DNA of 64,000 nucleotides, taken from assembly GCF_001949145.1 (NCBI RefSeq), contig NW_019091637.1, positions 65,789 to 129,788 on the forward strand, given 5' to 3'. Below are positions 50,299-64,000 of the stretch, piece by piece (positions within the stretch are counted from its first letter, which is position 1; the number at the start of each line of letters is the position of its first letter). This DNA is from Acanthaster planci. Lineage: Eukaryota > Echinodermata > Asteroidea > Valvatida > Acanthasteridae. Made by a program: the position numbers and the translations under genes. A model generated the notes under the pieces. It saw only the letters and a list, made by a program, of their open reading frames with translations, was not told the DNA's origin and did not search any database.

Positions 50299-52152
50299 TG
50301 CGGCTATTTCGCAAACCAGTCAGAAAACATGAGTGAGCAATGTAGTCCAATATTACAAGCTGCCTATGCCTTATGTCAGTGTATGTACAAATCATGGTTT
50401 ACGTTTGCATGCAGACGACATCTCCTGTACGGCGTCCTATACCCTGACTCGGTAATAATATTTTGTTAAGCTGTGCAATGGCAAGCAAGTACATGGTATA
50501 TGGAGGACAGACTGATGAATTCTTGGGCCGTTTTCCAATGCCCAACTTCGTCTCCGTCTCAGGCTTCGTGTAGGAAACCAATCCCCGATTGTGGGCCTGA
50601 AGCGTTTAAATTAAATTGAAGTACTGTAACCTTTGACTCTTTTGCATTTTACTTGATGTTTTGTGGCGCTTACATTCTCAGAGTCAGGAAGTAAAAAAAA
50701 CAAAACAAAACAAAAACCAAAACAGTTGAAGCTCCGACGGAGCCCAAGTCGAGTTTGGAAAACGGCCCTGGTCTAGTCTGCGTCGACGTACGTTAGAGCG
50801 CTCTCTCAATGATATAGGAAACGCAGCATCTGTCCAATCTCCACATCTAAGTACAGCCAGCCACAAACTTGTGGACAATGCTTTCAGCTTCACAGACGTA
50901 CGGATGGCATTGCTGTCTATTGCTAGCTACAGCTTTCCTTCGTCACAACATGGAGGAAGAAAAACACACGGTGTCGGGGCGGGGTACGCGCGGCAGGCAG
51001 GAGAGGGCTATACTCATAGATACATGATGGTTCAAGTCATGCAATGCAACATTTTATCAAAGCCCTTAAAAATGCACCTTTGTGTTCTTAATTTTTGTTT
51101 TGTTGTTTTAAAAGATATCCGCTTTAGTTTTTTATTCTAATGTAAATTTCCCTATTGTAAAGCAAAACTGGGGACGTCCCAAAACTGCACGACTTCCCCG
51201 TATTAATTATTAGAAGTGACCCCTGTGGTGTCTTTTCCACAGTCTGCGATTGTTAGTGTAGTATGAGCAAGCCCTTTTCGGAAATGATTTCATTGCTTTC
51301 AAAAGTCTTAAACCACGGAGGATGTCAAATAGATTTCATGCAACGAAAAAGAGTATACAGATGCATAAGAAGCGCACCTGAGAAAATTCCATCGCAAGAT
51401 GTCAATGATTCTCAATTGCTGGATTAATATACCTATATACATGTACATAATACATGTGCAGTACATTGTACACGATATCACGGGCGACCTCTGTTGTTTT
51501 TGTTGGCTTGTTGACACGTGGATGCACACTGGTTACCAGTTTACCTAGTAAGGAAATCTGTTATGAAAGCGCACGAGTACCATTTGCACATTCAGCCACT
51601 ACCACCATATCACCGACGCGACGTGACATCGACCGTGAAATTTATGAGCTCAAAAAAGCAAATAAGAGATAGGCCTAATTAACAAACAGCTGTTGCTAGT
51701 AATAGGCCTAATTTGATCTTTTTCAGAATAAAAACCCCACTTTGATAGGTACTGGTTGCGCTGATAATGATGGTAGGTATGAAGAAACGCAGTTGATGAC
51801 AATTCCACCAAATCATGTATGGTCTGCACTTGTATTCTGCGCTGCAGAGATAACGTCGCCGGCCGGGTTCGCCACCTGTCATGCCTGTTGTCAAGTCTAG
51901 GCCTAATTGGTTTTCACAGTAGGCCTAGGCCTAAGTAAAAGTGGTGAAATAAGGGACCTGGCGCGCGTCACGATCGTTGTTGATTATTGGTTAGCATGGG
52001 GTGGAATGAAGTAGAAGCAGATGGTGTTTACTTTTTGTGTATTTTGTCCTTCCTCCATGATTTAGCTTAATTCTGAAATGTAATGTGGTCTTGCATCATC
52101 ATCTTGTACGCCTACATTGTGAACATTTTCCACATGTCATGCATGTCACTAG
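50299..52152. other. Upstream region of ITFG2
   Basis: No supported gene. A CpG-richer patch near 50735-50830 and another near 50970-51000 could be promoter sequence. TAGGCCTA-type palindromes are dense around 49915-50000 and 51665-51935. Confidence 0.35.
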
Positions 52153-52428
52153 GGCCATGACTATGAGAATGAAAATCCCAGATTTCCATTCAGACAGTTA
52201 TTCATTAGTTGGTGTGCACACCGCACAACAATCCATGCGAAGGGAACTAACCTTGAAAGTAGACTAGCTCTCAGTCCTTGCATCACGCCATTTGTACGCG
52301 GACACGCTACTACCAATTTTTAACCATATCCGACAGGAAAAACAATGGATTTTCTGAAACAATATTTTTTTTTGAAAATAATGAAATTTTTTGGCAGCTG
52401 TTTCCGCAGTATGCGGGCAGTGGCCTAG
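52153..52428. repeat. Interspersed repeat, copy 2
   Basis: Resembles 15269-15620: shared GGGCCATGA...GAGAATGA, CTCTCAGTCCTTGCATCAC, AATGAAATTTTTTGG-AGCTGTTT and GCAGTGGCCTAG in the same order. It lies upstream of the SLC35E2 gene. Confidence 0.6.
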
Positions 52429-53137
52429 TAAAGATAAAGATTCAACAGTTAGTAGTTTTTGTCCTTCCTCCATGGTATGAATATTATTAATCATTTCTTG
52501 TAATGACACCAAGGATTCCTCAAAAGGGCTCACAAGCATGAAGAAACCCGGAGAGAGAAGACAATGAGAAGTAATTACAGTTATAGAGGTGGGAACAAAA
52601 CTCCCACCAAGGAAAATTTTGGGTAAACCCACAGAATCAGGTAGAGACTGAAAACCCAATCCACATGTGAACCAAGCTGGGATTCCAATACCAAGAGATG
52701 CAGGGAACCCACAAAAAGCAAGCTTGCAAGTAAGCAAGTTTTTATTTTACATGTTTTCCTAGGGCTGGAATTCTTTAGTAATTTTGTCTCCTTCGAGCAC
52801 AGTCAAGTTCCATTAATTTCTGTGAACATTTTATTTGACATGCAGCTAGGCTTATTATGTTTTGTGCATGGTTTTCTGTAGCTTCCATTTTTATTAAAAA
52901 ATCTGAAAGAATTTTGTCTCCTTTACCAGTTGACCAGGTTGAGGTGAACACATGCTGTCACGTCCCGGTGAGGTGTGAGGATTTGGACAGTGCCCAGTTT
53001 TCTCAGGGAGAAACACTTTGTGAAAAGATGATGGTGGACATAAGTGCAATATGCATGAATCTACAAACTTATACAGATCTTACAATCTGTGGAAGAGATG
53101 TTTATTGTATTACATTTTTGCTGTAATTTGGAAGTAG

Positions 53138-60350
<7,213 letters not shown>

Positions 60351-61292
60351 TGGTATCTGTGCATAGCCTGTCGAGGGTGCTGTTTCCCCTGGTCACAGTG
60401 AGAGAGTGGGAGTGGCCGAGTTGGGCATTTTTACCGCAATAACATTGTAGCACATGGCATGAGCTTGCTAGTATCTGTGACTAGTTCGCCAGTGCTGCCG
60501 CATTGCACAGGAAAGTCTGAAAACCCAAATTCAGCTGTTGTAATCAAGAGGCTGTGTACAAAGTAATCATTCCTGATCGGTGCTTTGGATTTTTCCATCA
60601 AGAGAATGCTCGTTTGGAAGAGAGTTTCCAGTAAACCATGGTGACTTCATTGTCAGTGCAAGAAGCAAGTGTCGCACCAAGCCCACAGCCCCGGCCGCAT
60701 ATACTTCCTTCGAGGGAGTCCAACTTATTTCTTTTCTTTGGATGCTTGTCACGGTAAAAGGATCAGGCCCTTCAGACCTTGTGCCAAGGTTTTAGCTGGC
60801 TAACTTCATCACATGAATGTGATCTTGTTGAACATTTTAGAAAGCCCACTCACTGTGGATAAGATGGACTTTTTTGTTGTCGTCCACAGGGCAGTACAAA
60901 GGTGAACAGGTGTTATTGAGATAAACATGTACATTTGTATTATTTGCTATATTCATTTTATGGCATTTGAAATCATGGTGCTTGTAATGTATTTCTTTTA
61001 CTTCTCATCTTTGGGTCGCGGAACCAGGTCATCAACATCTCTGTTTCTTTTTGATTTACTGTGTCAGTATTTTGTCACAAATTGACTCCTGTATGTGAGG
61101 ATGTTTTCAACTCAGGGAAATTCTAACCAGTATGCACAATTAATGGTAATTTCTGCATCAGAGAGGTTGGAGATTAGCAAGCAGGTGCGGATGCTGGGGT
61201 CATGTTATGTTCCACATGCACCGTGCTGTCCAATGCACCTAGATGTGATCCTGGTGATATACACGGTATGGACAAATTCTCTGGTGTTGTCT
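60351..61292 (+). other. SLC35E2 3' flank and probable 3' UTR
   Basis: No coding sequence with family resemblance. The open frame at 61095-61544 overlaps a repeat and is probably chance. The SLC35E2 polyadenylation site is not clear; an AATAAA at 62172-62177 lies inside a repeat copy. Confidence 0.35.
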
Positions 61293-61472
61293 TCGAGTCC
61301 ATCACAAGTCCCTGTAAGTTTACCACAAGTCGTCCAGTCTGAAGGCCAGTCACAGGCTGTTCAGATAAACCATGAAAACACTATTATTTTCTGTTATGTT
61401 CCTCATGCCACTTGTAAGTGGCCCTATGAAAGGACTTTCGGGGAAGCTTGTGAGGGGACTTGTGGTGGAGTC
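61293..61472. repeat. Inverted-repeat element, copy A
   Basis: Begins TCGAGTCCATCACAAGTCCC and ends GGGACTTGTGGTGGAGTC, its inverse. The order of internal words (CTGTAAGTTTA; CAGGCTGTTCAGATAAACCATGA) matches the copy at 62089-62297. Confidence 0.65.
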
Positions 61473-62088
61473 AACCTGAGCACTGCAAATTCTTTTCTGC
61501 ACATCACTGAGAAGTTGCCAATTGATGATAGATTGAGGATTTAACTAAAAAGTGGGACTAATCCGCAGACTTTTCATTTGTGTTTGGTCCGAAACTTGGG
61601 GACATATCGTGTTAGGTGTGGGAAAGTTATTTTTGTCAGACGTTCAGTTCAGAACCGGTGGGCTTCCATTGTGAGACAAGGAAATGGATCAGGCAAACTA
61701 AGTGTATGGAAATTACGCAGTACCTATCTGTTTAACTTAACAAACATTTTACACTGAAATAATGCTGTATCAAAGCAACAGTGTTGGATCATATTTTGAA
61801 TCTAGATTTTGTGGAACTAAAAAGTAATGACATTCTTGCGAGTTTTTGGCTGCCCCTTCACCACTGTTCTGTGCTGTCTCTTGTCTAGTTTTTATCTTGA
61901 TTAATATATGACTAGAGACACAATTTTATTTCAGAATTTTTTGTGGGGCAGAAAAAACGCAGAGTACATGTACATGTAATTCTTTTATTGACACAACATT
62001 CCATCACAATTCATTCAGCAGCAAGCCTCCAGTTGTTTGAATGAAATGTGACACTGTCGAGTAGTTTTGTGTTTAATGTTTAATATGG

Positions 62089-62297
62089 ACAGTGTTTTAT
62101 TTGAGTCCATCACAAGTCCCTGTAAATCTATCACAAATCATTCTTTCTTAAGCCAGTTCACGAGCTATTCAAATAAACTGTGATAAAACATTCTTTTGTC
62201 GTTGCTCACCCTGTTACATGACTGACCTTGTGAAGACACTTGTGACTGGACATGTGAAGGGTGAAAGGACTTGCGATGGACTCGAATATAACACTGT
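62089..62297. repeat. Inverted-repeat element, copy B
   Basis: ACAGTGTTTTATTTGAGTCC continues with ATCACAAGTCC. The other end is the inverse, GGACTTGCGATGGACTCGAA then TATAACACTGT. It is about 209 bp, the same family as 61293-61472. The longer arms here define the element better. Confidence 0.7.
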
Positions 62298-63945
62298 TAT
62301 AGACCCTAGTTTTGTTGTTTCATTTTTCCCCGCTTGCTAGTCCCAGTGTAAGCAACATTTGGTTGCACAAAATACCATTCGGGGAACAAATATTATGCAA
62401 ATAAATTACAAAGCAGCAAATTGTGCACTTTATTTGAGCAACATTTAATGCTAGCCACTTTTCAGGACAGGATTTGCAGGCGTTGTATGTGAGGGCCTTG
62501 TTTCCCATGGTTATTTCATTTAGAGATTGTGGCTCATGCACACTGAGATGGGAATACAGTGGTGCTTTTTGTTTGGTTACTTTGAGTCGTTTGGGAATTA
62601 ATTTTAATTTTATGCTTAATATTGGACCCTTTGATTTTTGGGTCAGCTTTGGTTCCGCTGTAATTTTGGGAATATTGTTTATTATTGTTATTGTTATTTT
62701 TTTTGCAAAAGCTAAAATGAAAAATTATGTGAAGAGTTAATTTATGCTGCATGTTTACCATCAGTGTATAACATTTGGCATTTGTGGAATTTGATGAATG
62801 AGAAACCCCATCCTCTCCCATTGTGAGACTGTGACAGATAGTTAAGAAGTTGTTTCATTTAAGTGGCTGTGTACTTGTTTATTCTTAGTTTGGGGATTTC
62901 AGTTGGATGCAAGATGTACAAAGGCTAAGCCAAATAGGCGGAGCTAGGGCATGCTTATGGGAGGGGCATACCCTGTACCTGAATAAGCAAAGGTTCTGTA
63001 CAAACTCTGATGCCATCATGTGATTGTTGGCTATCTCCTCCAACCCTGCACCTGAATCGCTTCTTCCTCACAAGATCTCCTGAGCACTGTGGATTATTTT
63101 GTCGATTGACATAAGTGAAGTGTATTTTTTGAAAAAAGTCCAGAAAATTGAAAATTGGCGTTGGGGGGGGGGTGTTGTGTTAGGGGGGCAACAAAAAGGA
63201 AGAGATTATCGGTGACTTTCAGAATGGTTGTGGTAAAATAAGTCATATTTTATTAGAAGTTGAGCTATTAGTGTGATATGGAACAAAGAGTCAAGATTCA
63301 ACATTCTTTTTTTTTCAGAAGATTATGAACTTTATGCTACTTTCTTCTGCATTGGGAGTTTTTGTAATTGAATTCCTCTCTGAGTCCTCACATGCAAAAC
63401 CTATTTTTTCAGTCCCATGGTATTAGTTTGCCAATCTCTTGCAGAATTTACACTTGTCTTGGTGTGTAATGACATGAGTATGGTCATAGACTTTTTAAAT
63501 CCAAACAATTTTCACTCTCATTGACAACATTGAAAAACTGACATCTTTTGGTGAATTTTTTAAGCCAATTGTTTTTTTAAGAATTTTGTTTTTGAATTTA
63601 AATTTGGGAAGAGATGATTTCGATAAAATCCAGTTATTATCGAGTCTTTGATGCAAAAAAGTGAAGATCAGTCTCAACACCCTCCAGCGACAGGTCGTTC
63701 CACTCCTCCCACCTACTCAGCCCTCGCTCAATATCGCAAAATCACGTGCGACTCTACTTGAATAATTACGCGAGCGCCTGCGCATGCGCTGTATTGGGTT
63801 GTAGTCTGTTGCCCAAGAGGAGATTCTCCGTTAAAGCACTTAGTAATAGTGAATGTGGGACCCACGCAACCTGTCTCGCGTGCATTAGGCATAGGAAAGA
63901 AGGGAAAACGTGAGAAGAGTGAGAGAATTTTGCAGAGTAAAGAAG
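62298..63945. other. Upstream region of the prohibitin-like gene
   Basis: AT-rich, with a G run near 63165. The last 250 bases (about 63720-63945) are richer in CpG and contain GCGAGCGCCTGCGCATGCGC. These are likely the promoter and 5' UTR of the gene starting at 63946. Confidence 0.45.
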
Positions 63946-64000
63946 ATGGCTCAGCAGGTAAAAGACATGATGGGGAGGATGGGGAAAGGCCCCGCTGGAC
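63946..64000 (+). CDS. PHB2: Prohibitin-2-like N-terminus (3' truncated by window)
   Basis: Only 18 codons are visible: MAQQVKDMMGRMGKGPAG, then the window ends. The start (AAAGAAGATGGC context) and the M-A-Q-x-x-K/N-D...G/K-G-P pattern resemble the N-terminus of prohibitin-2, the inner mitochondrial membrane scaffold that forms rings with prohibitin-1. Eighteen residues are too few for certainty. Confidence 0.6.
   Translation, partial: MAQQVKDMMGRMGKGPAG

Noticed and set aside
61095-61544. 149-residue open frame after SLC35E2
   Set aside because: Its second half is the inverted-repeat element at 61293-61472 and it has no domain-like pattern.
62474-62740. 88-residue hydrophobic open frame
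   Set aside because: It comes from T-rich sequence in a non-coding flank; the apparent membrane segment is a composition effect.

Overview
The window is animal genomic DNA. Genes are split into short exons with GT-AG introns, and the intergenic DNA is AT-rich and full of short inverted-repeat elements. The proteins match deuterostome orthologues well. The abundance of the words TACATGTA and TAGGCCTA and of small foldback elements makes me think of a marine deuterostome, most likely an echinoderm such as a sea star. The phylum is inference, not proof. There are two assembly gaps (21663-21830 and 55822-56207).

Layout: (1) 283-9996 (+), the last 11 exons of WDR33, an mRNA 3'-end processing factor; its 5' exons lie outside the window. 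(2) 12826-16017 (-), complete CYB5D1, tail-to-tail with WDR33. (3) 17498-18327 (+), complete NAA38, head-to-head with CYB5D1, as in human. (4) 21335-28539 (-), a ten-exon gene that fuses a signal peptide, a JmjC/cupin domain with an intact H-x-D...H metal site, and a C-terminal EF-hand region. (5) 31989-33033 (-), an unassigned region with a good candidate for a small bHLH-like gene. (6) 34021-36532 (+), a two-exon type II membrane protein with a DTD motif, probably a glycosyltransferase. (7) 36957-39826, weak candidate exons on both strands around a foldback element. (8) 42296-50298 (-), complete 13-exon ITFG2 (KICSTOR complex). (9) 53147-60350 (+), a complete SLC35E2-type transporter. (10) 63946-64000 (+), the first codons of a gene that looks like prohibitin-2.

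Exon borders were chosen by homology, GT-AG sites and reading phase. Phases add up to complete reading frames for WDR33 (992 codons in the window), CYB5D1 (215), NAA38 (89), the JmjC-EF gene (564), the glycosyltransferase-like gene (497), ITFG2 (445) and, with one uncertain small exon, SLC35E2 (475). The genes are mostly unrelated housekeeping functions, so they do not form one pathway. The only evident functional arrangement is the shared upstream region of CYB5D1 and NAA38.

The less familiar material is the JmjC-EF-hand protein, the DTD type II protein, the bHLH-like candidate, two unrecognised coding-like exons near 37.5 and 39.7 kb, and a set of at least six families of inverted-repeat elements. 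One of these is flanked by TTAA like a piggyBac derivative, and another is present as two copies 53 kb apart.
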